A DNA stretch of 64,000 nucleotides from Xiphophorus maculatus (taxonomy: Eukaryota; Chordata; Actinopteri; Cyprinodontiformes; Poeciliidae), in contig NC_036457.1 in assembly GCF_002775205.1 (NCBI RefSeq), forward strand, positions 10,330,996 to 10,394,995. Reading direction: 5' to 3'. Each line of letters starts with the position of its first letter. Position 1 is the first letter of the stretch. Positions 12,446-25,815 of this stretch are shown piece by piece. A program made the translations under genes and the position numbers. The notes under the pieces are model-generated. The model was not told the DNA's origin, did no database searches, and was given only the letters and a program-made list of their open reading frames with translations.

Positions 12446-15400
12446 TTTTTCTCAATTTTTTGCCTTTTAATTTAGCTGTCTGATCGTTGATTAATATTGT
12501 AAACATAAAACAAAATAAGCTTCACTGATAAATTTGGTTTTGGGGATATTTGTCTCATTGCTGGCATCTTCGCAGAAGCCATCCAGCTGGAGTCATTAGT
12601 ATTTATCAAGGGAATTGACCACGCCGGGAGAGGGGTCCATCATTATTACATGTTTGTAGAGAGCCTGCTGAGCTGCACCTGAGAAAATGGATCATTCAGA
12701 ATGAGTGATGAAAGAATAATTAGCTTTTTCACCTTGTACAATTTGAGTCGGTCTGGCTGTGGTTCAGATTACTTCAGCTGCCTTTCCCCATCCATCACAC
12801 ACTCTTCAGTGTTTGTCAGCAAGTTGCTACCTCCAAGCTGCAGCAGGGCTGGATTGGGCGGTGGGATTTCCTACGATTTCCTAAGACATGCTGTTGTAGA
12901 GTCCATGTAGTCAATTTCAGGATTTTTTTTTTTAAAATGCGTTTGGCACACTTGCATTTATTATGTTGCTTTAAGGCTGGCCAATAAGTTGATTTTTATC
13001 GATTTGATTGAATTTTCTGGTTTTGAAGATGTAATTTATGGAAAATCCTTTCTTCACCTCGGGTTTCCATTGTACAGAGTGATATTTTTTGACATGTTTT
13101 GCAACTTTTTTTAAGGAAATGTGTGGGTATTTTCCAGCAGTGAGTATGAAGAAGAGTTCAGAAAAATCCTGGTTTTCCAGACTTTGTTCCCAGCCCCAGT
13201 GTCTGAATGATTCTTCCATCTATCAATATTCTTCTGGAAATAGATTCCCATATTGTCATATGGGATCCTGCAGGGCTTGATATTTAGTTCTCTATTTTCT
13301 TTGTACTTTCTGCATCTCAGTTCTGTTTTTAGAAAGCATAGTATTGAAGAGACTTAATTTTTGTCCCTGATTTTACTAGTAGGTCTCCTGGGCATTGTTT
13401 TTAGTCAGATTGAGATAAAAAAAATTATTTATCATTTTAGCTCCTATATCTATTCCTACATATGTATTTATTTTTATTTTACTAATGTTCTGAGTGTTCT
13501 TATAGATAGTGGCTTTGTTGGCAGCAGCTTTTACAAGTTCAATATTTAAAGCCTTATTGTAGAAACATATACTGCACACTAAGAGAATTTTTGCATTTAT
13601 GCTTTAAAAGGTTTGCTGATACTTACAGTAGTCAGGGAATTTAGGCCTGGAAAGTACCATTTTGACATGAAGAATGCTTAGAAACAAAGCATATTATGAA
13701 AACGTATATTGTGTTTCTCAAAATCTCTTAAGAAGTTTAGAGCATGTTAAGGTCTTAAAATAGTTTTACTTGTAAGGCACTGACCAGACATTAGCTGAAG
13801 TTTAGCAGAACATTATTTTTTCCTCAAACAAATCAAGAGAGCTTTCTGCTGCAGGCAAGATGCTGACTACAGTTGACTCCACAGAGCCCCGGATAGAAAT
13901 TACCTCTCTAAAATCCAGACTTGTACTCCACCTTTTTTAATTATTGCATGATTTCTTTTCGCCCCCAGTCTGCTTAGGTGTGGTGCCTCCTGCCTGTAGC
14001 TGTAAATCAAAATCTGACCTTGCCTCCTGTATTACACAGTAAAATCAGCCCCAGTAAGCAATCTGTCAGACCAAATTATACCTCCATGGGAAACTTTCTA
14101 CAAGGTAAAAATCTGCAATTATTACACTCTGTCAAATTCAGATAGGTTTTGACCTCGTCTAACTGCTTGTTCCTTGGTGCAGCGTTTTGTGTCTTTCAGG
14201 TTACACAACCCCATCTTATCTATCCCTCAGAAGACACTGTGATTTCTGCTCTATCAGTGAATTCCCACCGCATCTTTTCCCCCCATATCCATTTTCGAGA
14301 AAAAATAAAAGTATTTCATATTCCTTTAGTGTCCTAGTTTCCAGTATGGTCCAATAATTTGATAACATGTTTTAATAATTCAGAAGTAGCCATGTGGTAA
14401 TGCACCCTAATTGGATCTGGGGGAACTGTACGTACCCTGACTCCGTACAGACAAAGTGCTCATATCCTCAGGTTTCCCTGAGGTGCTTTAATTACTCTTT
14501 GTCTTCCAGCTCTGTGGTACGCTGCAAAAATCTACTTGTATGCAGAGCAAAATAAGTTTGAAAGTTGCAAAGCAGAGTACGCAAGGGAGGGCAGGTATTT
14601 ATCTCCCTGTCAGATGACGTATTAATTAGAGCTGTACTCGTATTAATATTAATGAGAAGATAATCAGAAGTCAGCTGAGGCAGAATCTCTGCCTCAGCTT
14701 GTTAGGGTCACATAGCACTTAGGACCAGATTGCATTAACAGGTGAACACAATACTTTAATCCAGCTCATCTCTAATTCTGTGAACTCGCACTCAAGTTCC
14801 AGTGAATGTCTTACATCTTTACTCTGGTTGATACAATCGAGATTTGATAACGAAAACTTTACAATGACAAGGGAACGGCTAATCTTACCTCGTAGGAAAC
14901 CTCTCTGTGTGTCTATATATTCAAGAGTCCTTGAATCGACATTTACATCCATCCATCCATTCTTGAAACCCGTTCAGTTCTTTTCAGGGTCGCCAGGGAG
15001 GCAGGAGGCGTTTCCATCAATCACAGGCAGGAGGCGGGTCACATTCTGAAGAGGTTAGCAGTCCTTCACAGGCCCACACCAAGGATCAATGCATTCATAC
15101 ACAGCCACAGTGTTTTCATTTATCCATTTTTACCACCAGGATTTTTTTTTACTGGGATATAAACATACTTTTAAAAGCTAATCCTAGACTCTCTTTGAAA
15201 TGAAAAAAGACAAGAGAAAACAGCAATGAATGTGTGGTTAATCTTCATAAGTTAAAAAAAAATGTCTACAAGAAAGAAGCTGCTCATTTAACATTGAACT
15301 TATCTGCATCAGATCATGAAGAACACAAATAGTGCAAACTCAGAAACTAACTTCAGTATCTTCTACACACATCTGTGTTGTAGAGCAATATTTTCCAAAA

Positions 15401-17258
15401 CATTTCTTCAGGGAACAGTGGGTGGATTTAATCTCTTTTTTTGAGAGCGGGGCTTTCTTTTCCCCCAAGCCAAGCTGCTCTGGACCTGCAGATATTTCAC
15501 CCATTCCAACATTTATGGTTCCATAGGTGAAACGATAATGGTGAAAAAAAACTAATCACTACGGCTCATTGTTCACGTCTCTGTAACAACCTCTTTTACG
15601 ACTTTTGTACACATCTTTACAAAGTCCAATTACTGTGGACTGCTCTTTAAGAGTGCTTTGAGATTTTGACTTGACCATTAAAGATGCTGAAAAAGTTTTA
15701 AAACTCTCCTCTATTAGACTTGGTCTGTACATCCTCTTTACTGATCGAAAAAAAAAAAAAGAAGCCAGACTGATTACACCTCTGGAGTTTGGCCGGGCGG
15801 CCTCAGCCATCCACCAATCAACAAAGCCATTTTGCTGGAATGAACAGTGCTGTTGATGGTGGAGGTAGCTTCAATTTTTATCCTCTCCACTCTGTATCCC
15901 TGTTTTTCATTCATACAGCAGCACTGGCTGGCATGCAGATCCGCTCGACAGCTGTCCTCTTTGATCAGACGCTTGGCAGGCGGAGACAGACCTGGTGCTG
16001 ACGGTGTGGATGTCTGTGTGCCCCTGGCACAAGGCAGGGATCCGTAACAGATGTTAAGGCGGGACAGTGCTCTGCAGGACCTGTGGGAGATACTATACAG
16101 GCCTGACCCCGGGGAGAAATCCAGGCAGCATATATGGTCACAGATGCAGATAATTAATATAATCTTACGTCAGCAGCTGAATATCTGTTATGCTGACACT
16201 GAGGTTCTTTATGTAAATGCTCCAGCTTTTGCAAACTCGAGTTCAGCTCATCTTCTAATGAATCTCCCAGCTTTAACAGTTCCTTTGCTGTGCTTATCTG
16301 CTGAAGTTTATCGTCCCCAGTGCACTTCAGATATGCTGAGTGCACATGGGCTGCTAGCACTGGCTGCACGTTAGGTCTCCCTTTGACAATTAACGTTAAG
16401 TAGCTAACTGGATGCACATTGGACGCATTTTGGAATATTTGGGCTTATGTCCTGAATCATCAGTTTCCCTTTGTAGACTTTAGAAAAAGGAAAGAGAATA
16501 AATCAATATTTTAAACTTCTAGAGGTAAAGAGATGTGAAAAAGTGTCTGCCTTCTATCAGGCTTCTTTCTTTTTGTTTTATTCTGTTGTCAGATAAGTCA
16601 AAATTGGTTTTGTATATCTTTCCTTCTTAATCGTTTTTTTTTTTTTCTTAATAAGTTGAAATATTGGAAAACCGCAATTTTTATTTCAGGTTATCTTTGA
16701 TTTTCTTTGTGAACGATATCCACAGAGAAGGAAGGACTGTAGCCATCACCAGGTGTTTTCACAGATCATTTGTTCACTTTTTGCTATTTTTATTATACTG
16801 TATATAGTATAATATTCCTTCTCCCTTTAGGACATTTTATGTTGACATGACTTTTTTGTTTGGCCATTTATTCTGTTTTACTTTATGTTTATGTATTTAT
16901 TGCTTGTTTGTTTCTCTTGTTTTTTTTTTTTGCATTTCTGAAATAAATGAATAAATAATAAAGATCTCTCACCTTTAAGGATGTCAAGAAAGCAAAAATG
17001 GAAGAAGCCTGTGGGGGACAAATGTTGTTTCATAGCACTGTATACTTATCTCTTTAAAAAGAGAAAAATGTTTTCTTTCTCTGAAGTTTGTTTCTGCTCA
17101 TTTTTCTTTTGAATTATTCCATCAGCATGGCACCTCGGTTTATATATGCGCACCGCTAACAACAACTCCAGGTTGTGTTCTCAAAGGTTTGTATGATTTT
17201 TTTCTATTTTATGTTTTTTCTGTTCATAAATCAAATTTATGCTGAAATCCTTCCATGA
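12446..17258. other. Intergenic region downstream of utrn
   Basis: No supported gene. There is a diverged teleost repeat at 14945-15115. A stretch around 15780-16420 has fewer stops and higher GC, but its overlapping frames on both strands show no domain. Confidence 0.5.
14945..15115 (+). repeat. Diverged teleost interspersed repeat
   Basis: It begins with catccatccatccattctt, then carries gggtcgccagggaggcagga, ggcgggtcac, cagtccttcacagg and a terminal cattcatacacagcc. This order matches the widespread fish repeat with 'catccatccattttct ... gggtcgc ... ggcggggtacac ... gtccatcacaggg ... cattcacac'. The copy is old and partial. Confidence 0.55.
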
Positions 17259-17846
17259 CTACCTAATGTCCCAGCTCCTTTTATGCGGCGACTCATTCAT
17301 GAAGTGCTGTCTAAGCCAGGGACTAATGAGGCAACACTGATCAAAACTGGTTGGCCTAAAATGGGAGGTGTAGATGGGATTAGTCAGTGTATCGGCATCG
17401 TTTTTTTGTTTCTTGCAGCATGAGCCATTAGCTCCCTGCTGGTCTTTGACTTCTTTTTGCTTATGGCCATAAGAGCTGAGCTGCAACCACACCAGTAGAA
17501 AACCAATTACACCAGCAATAAACAAAGTAAACCAGAAGCAGAATGGATGTTTGTTCTGGACATGCAAAAGGTTTCTACCAGATTTAGGACATTTTTGAGC
17601 AGGGATTTTGCTTTCTATAAAGAACTGACAATGCACACGCTGTGTTTGAGTTGAACAGCAGGAACAAATTCTCCCTGATGGCTTTTTTTTCCTGTCCACT
17701 CTTATGCTAATCATGCCTCTGTGGCTGACAGGAAGGGTTTGATGTTTTTCCACTGCGTAGCTGTTACTCAGATTGTAAAAGAGAAACAAACTAAAATATT
17801 TAAAACTTGCTGCTGGTGATTTTGGCACTCGGAGCCCATCGTCACA
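17259..17846 (-). CDS. Unrecognised 195-codon open frame with one membrane segment (uncertain gene)
   Basis: On the minus strand the frame is open from after TGA 17847-17849 to TAG 17259-17261, the longest stretch without a stop in the window. No ATG is near its upstream end; the first in-frame ATG is at 17712-17714, leaving about 151 residues. It shows CSCCSTQTQRVHC, a hydrophobic segment FCFWFTLFIAGVIGFLLVWL, then a lysine-rich tail with NPIYTS, which fits an NPxY sorting motif. The pattern would suit a single-pass membrane protein exon with a cytoplasmic tail. No splice partners, promoter or family were recognised, and no matching gene is known to me between utrn and epm2a. A decayed or chance frame remains quite possible. 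Confidence 0.22.
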   Translation of the reverse strand, partial: CDDGLRVPKSPAASFKYFSLFLFYNLSNSYAVEKHQTLPVSHRGMISIRVDRKKKPSGRICSCCSTQTQRVHCQFFIESKIPAQKCPKSGRNLLHVQNKHPFCFWFTLFIAGVIGFLLVWLQLSSYGHKQKEVKDQQGANGSCCKKQKNDADTLTNPIYTSHFRPTSFDQCCLISPWLRQHFMNESPHKRSWDIR

Positions 17847-18774
17847 TCACCAACATGTTGATGAGAACACAATTAACCAGGAACAAAGAAATTATAGCTG
17901 GTATTATCAGCATAGGAAGTAAGGAGCTGCCAGAGCTGGGAGCCATGCTGGGCAACGACAGAAACTTTTTTCATGAGCAGAGATGCTAGTGGGAATATTA
18001 TTAGCAAGAGTGTTCATGAAGAAGAGGACACAGTAGTAAACAGTAGAAAAAAGGCTGTCCATGTTTTATAACTGATGTAAATGTTAATCTCTAAAAGTCT
18101 AATAGAGATAAAACTACTTTACTGAAGAAATGTGTCTTTGTTTCTCCCATGCTGCAGTTTTTGAGTTGGGGGGAGGGCATATTTCTTCTGACAAATGACG
18201 ATCAAAACTCAGCCCACAGACAGGCCTTTAAAGAGCGCGTCAGATTCTGCAGACAGGCTGATGTGAGTAGAGGGAGTTGCCAAGTGTCAGATGAGCCGAT
18301 AACAACTCCAGGATCCCCAAAAGGTGCCAGCGAATAATTTTGTAAAAGGGGCTGACATGCTCTGAAGAGAACAAGGGAATCTAGCAATTATCCTACAACG
18401 TGGGAACGCCAAATTGTCAAGATGACAGCCGGTTGGAGCCACTTCTGATTCAGCCAGTCTAAATCTGAACGTGTAATTAGTTTATAAGTGAATTCCTAGT
18501 CTTCTCTAACTCAGGATGTCTACAAATAGTCTGTGAGGAACTTTGTGCGAATGAGGCAGAGTGAAATTTAGAGAAGGATTTCAGTCATCTCTCTTTGAGT
18601 AAACTCACTAATCTATTTTTAAAATGCTTTCGCCTGTCTTGATTCTAAAGTGCTGATTCTCTTGATTTTCTGAATGACCTCCACTTCTTTACTTTCTTCT
18701 CTTTGTTCCTGCATGTGAATTATTTTCTCCCTTTTCTAAGGCAACTTTTATTTCACGTACCAACGTACAAAGGC

Positions 18775-18885
18775 ACAGGTGACCACACCTGCTCCAACAC
18801 CATTGTTAGCATGTCTTCATCCATTTGATTCAGGTGTGTTGAACCGAGGAATCATATAAAACAGGGATGTCAATTTAAGGCTCGG
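18775..18885 (+). repeat. Teleost repeat fragment ('caggtgtgttgaa' family)
   Basis: cacacctgctccaacacc ... gattcaggtgtgttgaaccg ... aaacagggatgtcaattta resembles the common fish repeat in which a 'gattcaggtgtgttg' block is followed by a tail near 'ggagttcgacacccctg'. Related copies lie at 35560-35760 and 54540-54690. Confidence 0.5.
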
Positions 18886-18953
18886 TGTCCTTTATAATGA
18901 ACAATTATAAAAAGTTGTTTATAATTGTTTAAAAGCAATTGTTTATGAAGAAT

Positions 18954-18992
18954 ATAAACAATATTTATATTGTCTATATAAATATTGTTTAT
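18954..18992. repeat. Perfect hairpin, 16-bp arms, 7-nt loop
   Basis: Left arm 18954-18969, loop ttgtcta, right arm 18977-18992; the arms are exact reverse complements and very AT-rich. Confidence 0.9.
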
Positions 18993-19109
18993 TTTGAATT
19001 CATGTAAATTCACTTTCACATTAATTTTACTATTCATGTAAAAGTGCTTTTTATTAACATACTTTATAAATTGTTTACAACAAACAGAAACTTTTTGACT
19101 TAAACTGCA

Positions 19110-19110
19110 A

Positions 19111-19153
<43 letters not shown>
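19110..19153 (+). repeat. (AAT)n microsatellite
   Basis: About 14 uninterrupted AAT units, ending in atagtaatca. Confidence 0.95.
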
Positions 19154-21063
19154 GTAATCATAATCTAAATCCTCCACAGTTTATTCTGCTTTTTGTGAAA
19201 CAGTGTCTGTGTTTAGAGAAGTGTAGAATCTTTAATCCACTTCACAAAAAATATTATAGGACCAAAATAGTGCAGGTTGTTCAGTTCTGTAAGCTCAACC
19301 GGATATGGATTAGAAATAGTTCCCGGTACATTTGCACTTCAAAGGAACTAGGACAAATAATTTTGTTTAAAGCAAAACTGCATCAATACTTCATTTTACT
19401 GTGGAACTAAAACATTTTTTCGTGGAGTTCCAAATAAAATGTTCAGCTGCCTCCTTCTTCCCTCCTCACATATATTTTTTATATATTTTTATTATTGAAT
19501 TTATGTTGGTGTCCCACTCTGTCTTTGGCCTCTTGTCTCTATTTACATTGAACTGAAACCAATCCTGCTTCAAGCCCTTTCTTTTCTTCCTTTTAACCCA
19601 TTTCAGTTGTTGCAGCTGGAATAAGAACCGGAGCATAATCAGGCTTTTTTGTGCAACAGACTCCCACCAGAAAGTAGGTTATCCTATAAAGCAAGCAGGT
19701 TTGGGCTGACACAACGCGGCACCTTGTTGTTCCCAAATCAGCGGGTGAACAGAAGCTCGGTTTCACCTGAAGAGCAGTTGCCAAACTTGGCAAATATTTC
19801 TGCTGATAAGGTACAGAGTAAAAGAAGAACAGCTAAACATGGCAAAAGCATTTTTACTGTCCAACAATCGCCAACAAGGCTCTGCGTTAATGATCTTACA
19901 AACGGCCCCCCGGTAGGAACACTGATGTGAGAGCTGGCAGATGTGGGAGTGAAAATGGTCGAGGTGAGAGTTTAGAAGTTATGCTCCTGGAGATTTGCAA
20001 GTTCCAACTTTGGTTCTGTCTTTATTAATATTTAAAAATAACACCTGCTCTGTGAAACTTCCTGTTTGCCTCTGTAGACGTTTGAAGACCCATTTAACGT
20101 ATGAGCGCTTGGTGAAAAGTAGGCTAACTGTCGGAAAGTTAAAACTCTGATATGATGATTTCCACAATTTTATTGCGAATTGTAGTTTATTCCTTATTGA
20201 AGCACTTGGTTTTAGCCTTTTATGCTTTTATAAATAATTTTGGGTTTCAATGAATACAGACTAAAAGGGAAGAATCACTATTACTCATCCATCTGAAGAG
20301 CACTTTATAGAGGGAACCATTTTCTCAGGCTTTTATTGATCATACCCTTAGATATTTTTGTCTACAAGTGAAGTAGTTTTATTACTTTAGTTGAAAAATG
20401 CAAATATATTCTTATTATATAATAAGAGCATTTAAATTAAGGCACAATACATCTGCCTTAGGCGGTGTGAAGAACAAGTAGCTCAGTTGCATTTGTGTAG
20501 ATGGAAATCTCTTCCTACTCACCAGAAACTTTATTTCTTTGCTTGTAAATCAAAATATAATCTTTCATATTAAAACTTACATTGTACCTCTCTTTTAGAA
20601 TCTGTTAATAACCTCTATTTCTATCAAGAAAAAGTAAAGTGAAGGGCATATAAGGTTTTGGTAAGATCAGGGGTCTTATATAAAAAAGAGTCTGTAATTC
20701 ACATAGACTCACCAAAGTTGGACAGTAACAGATTGGAAAAAAATTGCCTGATCCATAAAATTCAACTAACAATCAAAACTTTCTTTGTGTTTTCAAGCAT
20801 GGATCCATCCTGTCTTCTCTGAACTGCTCAGGCTGTTGCTGGTGGTGGTGTGACCTTGTGGAGGATGTTCTTTTGGCACGCTTCGTTTTAAATGCCAAAG
20901 CCTTCCTGATTATTGTTGCTGATCATGACTGTCAAATTATTACCACAGCATGTATTCTGATAACTTCTCCTGACAGAATAATGCACAATATACAGTATAA
21001 TATCAATCTGAAATTTGTGAACATCCAATAAAGCAAACTGGGATATCATGTCGTGGAACTTAT

Positions 21064-21091
21064 GGAATGCCATCCCAGATTATGGCATTCC
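21064..21091. repeat. Perfect hairpin, 10-bp arms, 8-nt loop
   Basis: ggaatgccat (21064-21073), loop cccagatt, atggcattcc (21082-21091). Confidence 0.85.
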
Positions 21092-22854
21092 TCGATCTAC
21101 TCCAAGATAATCTTCTTGATCATGCTAAACAACTACATTTTTAAAATTCAGTATTAGTTTTCTTTGATTTGTCTTGATTCTGCATCAAATGCAGAGACAC
21201 TTTCAACTAGCTTTTTTGACCAAATGTTTTAATGACAAAACAACAATTTATCCATTCATATGTAGCATGAGGGTGCAGCTCCGGGCCTTTTACTAGGTTT
21301 AGTTGATTAGGAAAAAAAAAAACATTTATCTCTTTATTTCTCCTGTGTTTGTGTCACTGCTATTGCTAAACTCTGTGTGGTTCAATATTCTCAAATTAAG
21401 CAGACAGTCTTATATAATTGCTACTTTAATATGTTTTGACAGACAGCAGTAATTTCAAATAGTGTGGAAAAATATTTCAGGATAAATCCCTGGAGATGAA
21501 AAAAATACCTGCAGCTGGATTAAATTCGCACTTCAGGAGGAAGTTTAAACATATATTCTCAGTGCACGCAAAAAAAACCAACAAAAAAACTTGATTAGAG
21601 CTTTGTAATTAAAATTTAATTAAGTAATAAAGAAACAAATCAAAGGGTAAATGAGCGTAAAGGTTAATCATCTATCCAGAAAGTTACGCTGTGTGTATTT
21701 TTGGATCATGACTAATATTTGGTGGATTCAAACTCCTAATATCCATTTGCGCTCTGACTTGAAACTAATGGACATGTAGAGTGCACGCTCCAACAAGCAT
21801 TGTCGATTAAAGGTCAATTGTTAGTTATTATGGTCTGTGGAAGAAACACTAATTGCAAAGCAGGAAGGGAACAAAAATTATTCATGAGCATGAGACAATG
21901 TGACAGAGTCAAAGGCAGAAAGTGAGCTAGAAAGAGAAAAGTCTGGATCATATTTTCTATATGTGCAAGTGCGTATGTTTAGGCAAAGCTGTTTTCTTTT
22001 AAATGTCATGCATCCATTTGAAACCTTTAATATCCATGCGTGGAAAAACCCAAAGCTTGTGGCTTTCTTTTCTGACTTTCAAATCACACGTATGACATTC
22101 ATTTGAAATTGAATGAGAAACTAAAGTTCACCAAAAGTTGCAGGGAAGCTCTGGTCACCTCCAGGGTTTGAACTGGGATGGCAGATATAGCTGAAGAACT
22201 GATAGTTACTACAAATATTGTAGAGCACAAATACACCTCAGATCTGACCTTTCATCTGCATTAAAAGCTGTTTTTTTTTTATGTCTGATCTTATTTTGAA
22301 TTCAGGAAGCTTTTCAAATAATCCAAAATAAATTCAATGATCCAATTGCTTTTTGTTTTTCTTTTCTTGCAATCTAATACAACATGATGACATGCTTTCT
22401 AAATTATTATGATCTCTGATTAGGGCTTCTCTTTCACCAGTCCATCTTAGCTCAATGCTAATTTAATCTAAAGTAGTACAAAGTCCAAAGAATTTACTTA
22501 AGTTAAACTTTCAACAAGGCAGATAGAAAAGTATGTCTGATAAAATATTGATTTATAATAATATCATATATAATATCATTTATAATAATCAATGTGATTA
22601 TTCAGCTGTGCAGGTAAACATAAAGGTTTAACTTTTCCTGCAACTTAAGAAGTTGGTAACAGAAGACAAACATTACAGCAGAGTTTTAATATTTTTGCAA
22701 TGCTGTACCCAAAATGCCCTGCATTATATTTCGCTTCCTGCTTTTGGAGCAGTCTCCAGTCTTCTTGCATAGAAGACACAAATATGCATTCAAACTACAC
22801 CAGTGTTCACTTTAACTGAATTGAGACATCAGTTTGTAGGTGGACCACAGTTCG

Positions 22855-22995
22855 CTTTTTTGGTCCATATTAAGAGTTTGATTGCACGGTCACACCCTCT
22901 CAAAAAAACGGAACTTTCTAGACAATCGAACTACAGTTCGATTAAAGCGGACCAACAAGCAGAATTGGTCTGAGTGCAAGCTTAGTTTGAAGCTT
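22855..22995 (+). repeat. Possible non-autonomous DNA transposon
   Basis: Blocks such as agttcgcttttttggtcca, gcacggtcacacc and agcggaccaac resemble fish elements whose ends carry 'ttcacacc ... ggtccg ... agcggacc'. The borders are not defined. Confidence 0.3.
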
Positions 22996-23479
22996 TTTTG
23001 TGCTTTTGATCTCTCACTCCGAGTGCATTGAAACATTTCATGAGATGATGCCTTCATCCCTAAAGGTACTAAGGTGAAAGCTGTGCTCCTAATGTTCATC
23101 AGTTTGAAGGCCTGTTATGGGAGACACATTTTCCTACTTATGCTGTGGGTTAGAAGAGATGAATAAATAGTTAACGGGACACAAATCTAGAAATATGTGG
23201 AAAAAAAAAGAAAAGTTAAAATTTAAATGTAAAGGTTGAAAATGGGTTAAGCACTGTAACCAACTAATTTGTTACACAATATTCCACGGTTTTATCATCC
23301 TGTCCTGAATCTCCCGTATTACTTTGAGGTTAAAACTCATCAGTTACACACAGGAAGCTCATTGCCGCCATGACATGCTCAGGGTGTGGGGTCACTATTG
23401 ACTCAGGCTAATCCCTTCCCCATGTACAGGATTATCTGTCTCCAACACTAAAAATAAGACTGTTTACCAAAGACAACAG

Positions 23480-24300
23480 CTTGTATCAGAACGCCCAGGT
23501 GAATTCAATCAGACCAGCTGCTAACACTAATCCACACTAATCCGTCCACTGATCAGAGCAGGCTGCCATGGTGACAGCTGATATGCTGGGACAAAAGGGG
23601 CGGCCTTCGTTAGGACGAAGGGTTTACTGTGTAACGATGTCAGGCTGTTTTGTATTCTGTTCAATATGCTCTTGACTTCTTTCCTGGCGTTGCAGGAGGA
23701 AAAAAAACTTGATATTCCAGCGAAACATCAGCTAGCGGACAGCAACAAATGTCTTTAACAATCTAGCACACACACACACTCGTATTTATGTGTGTGTGTA
23801 AGCATGTTCACTCCTGCACGAATTTCCTGCACGTATGTTACATCTCTAGTCTCCCTGCTGCCAAAGTACCTCAAAATTGACAAATAGCTTTTCGTTCCCT
23901 CTGACTTTACGCGTAGGACCTTTTCAGGTGATGTTTGCTTCTTGTGTTTGTCGTGTGGATTGTCCTAATATGCACCACAGTATGAACGACTACACACTCC
24001 TTTGGGTGCTATTTTTGATTTCCCACTAGCCTGTCGAGTGGCATGAGACCAACCAACGCGAGGAGGAAAAGGAGCCGGGATGCTGGGAACCCACCATGTA
24101 ATTTTGATGCTTATGTCGGCAGCTGTTTCCTGGTAATGTGGCCGGGCTCAGACTCCTGCTGTTCAATTCGTCGGGATCGGATGAATTAGTGCCACACACT
24201 CCTGTGTTCGCTCTCCACGTGTTTCATTGTTTCTCAGCAGAATGTACCCGCAAGCTAATTAGTTGCCGAGTGTGGAACGCGGATGGCTGTTTGTGTGTGT
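23480..24300. promoter_or_regulatory. Candidate conserved non-coding block (composition only)
   Basis: A locally GC- and CG-richer stretch with mixed TAAT and CAGCTG-type motifs, no transposon signature and no domain in any frame, inside the gene-poor utrn-epm2a interval. Calling it regulatory is inference from this and needs cross-species alignment. Confidence 0.2.
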
Positions 24301-25084
24301 GTGTTTTTATTTATTATTTGCACCTTTCAAAATCAGAAATACAGTTATTGTTTGTGTGGGAGATATATAGAGCAATTCGAGGACTGTTCATCACAATAAT
24401 ATTACATTGTGCTTGTCTAATCACAAAGAAGATGAGACTCTGCTGAATTAACACAGTGTTCTCTGCCTACAAAATGAAATCAGTGCTAATTTAGAAGAGA
24501 TCTTGTTTCTTGGCAGACTTTCATATTAAACTTGGGACATGCACCATGTAATTATCTGATGCAGAGCCAGACTAATTTTTAAAATGAATAACAATCCAAT
24601 AGAGCCATGCAGGAATTACCTCTTTTGTATTCTGAAAACTCGAGTTTGACTTGCTCCACACCTACCTACAGTTTTTACATTGTTGTTGACCTTAGAAGGA
24701 TTTGAAATGAACTAATCTCCAAGAATGATGTTCTGCGTGTAAGATTAAAGGGAATTATTACTTACTGCGACTGCTGCTTTTTACTTAGAAATGTGAAGAT
24801 TGTTGTGAGAATATCTGTATTTTTCCCGGCTTATTTGAGTTTTGATGTTCTCAACACTGAGCGAGACCTGTGGGGTCTGCAGGACACCACTGCAACCAAA
24901 TCCATTTCTGATCTTCATATTTACACACAGGAAAGACTCGAGACACAGAGATATTGAATGGCCTTTTCTTTGCTCTCCTAAGATTAGCTGTCAGCCTCGT
25001 CATGGTTGGCTGATGAACCCATTGCCTCAGTTTTGCTTCTGCATTTGCATTTTTGGTGGATCCACTGAAGTCATAGTTAAGAGG

Positions 25085-25815
25085 GCTAACTCGCAAAAGT
25101 ATTCACACCCGTCAAACTTTTGGAAGATGTTTTCGCCGTGAACTTCTGTGTGTTGTATTTTATTTTTTATGATACATCGAGACAAAGTAGCACATAATCA
25201 AATCAAATAAAAACTGAAAAGGTTTCAGCTTACATTAAGCATTAATATAAAATCCAGAAGATCCCACCCATTGATGTAGAACATCTGTGAACGGCACTTT
25301 TCAAGTCTTGAGGCTGATTTCAAAAGAAATTCTTGTCTGAACTATTTTAACATATGAATATACTTTGTAGCTCTAGGTCTGTGTTCACTGCTGTTTTCCC
25401 GCTGGAAGGTGACTCATCTTCCTCAGTCTCAAGTCTGTTTGTAGCCTCAACCTACAGAGTTTTTCTTGTTTTTTTTATTTATTTACTGGATTTGCCCTGC
25501 TTTTGGCTCCATCTATCTCCTTATCAACTCTGATCACCTTTTCTGCCCTTGCTGAAGAAAAGCTTCCCTACACCATGATACCGATGATTTTAAATGCCTT
25601 GTGGCAAACTACAAACTGGATTTCATCTGGTTGATTTGAAGAATTATATCCTCTTGACACCCTTCTATGAAGACCAGATTTGTGCGAAAGTTTTCCCGTC
25701 CACACCTTGAATACCATGTATCTCTGCCTTTCCATTTGACAATTTTCTGAAGATCAATCTCTTAAATTGTCGATGGCATTCCCAGATGTTTTTGGTTGCA
25801 ACTTGATAATATGAA
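25085..25815 (-). mobile_element. Decayed Tc1-like transposon (antisense)
   Basis: It starts with the terminal phrase gcaaaagtattcacaccc, then acatcgagacaaagtagcac. Further on it carries reverse-strand transposase segments recognisable as ctggaaggtgactcatcttc, ctcagtctcaagtctgt and ttggctccatctatctcctt (family: ctggaaggtgaacctccgccc, agtctcaagtct, ttggctccatccatcttccc). No open transposase remains and the far end is unclear. Confidence 0.75.

Larger units (their letters stand above)
17847..25080. other. Intergenic region, no supported gene
   Basis: Holds repeat fragments (18775-18885, 22855-22995), an (AAT)n tract, two perfect hairpins and a GC-richer block at about 23480-24300. Open frames here (for example 19649, 22890, 24138) are short, unconnected and without domains. 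Confidence 0.5.
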
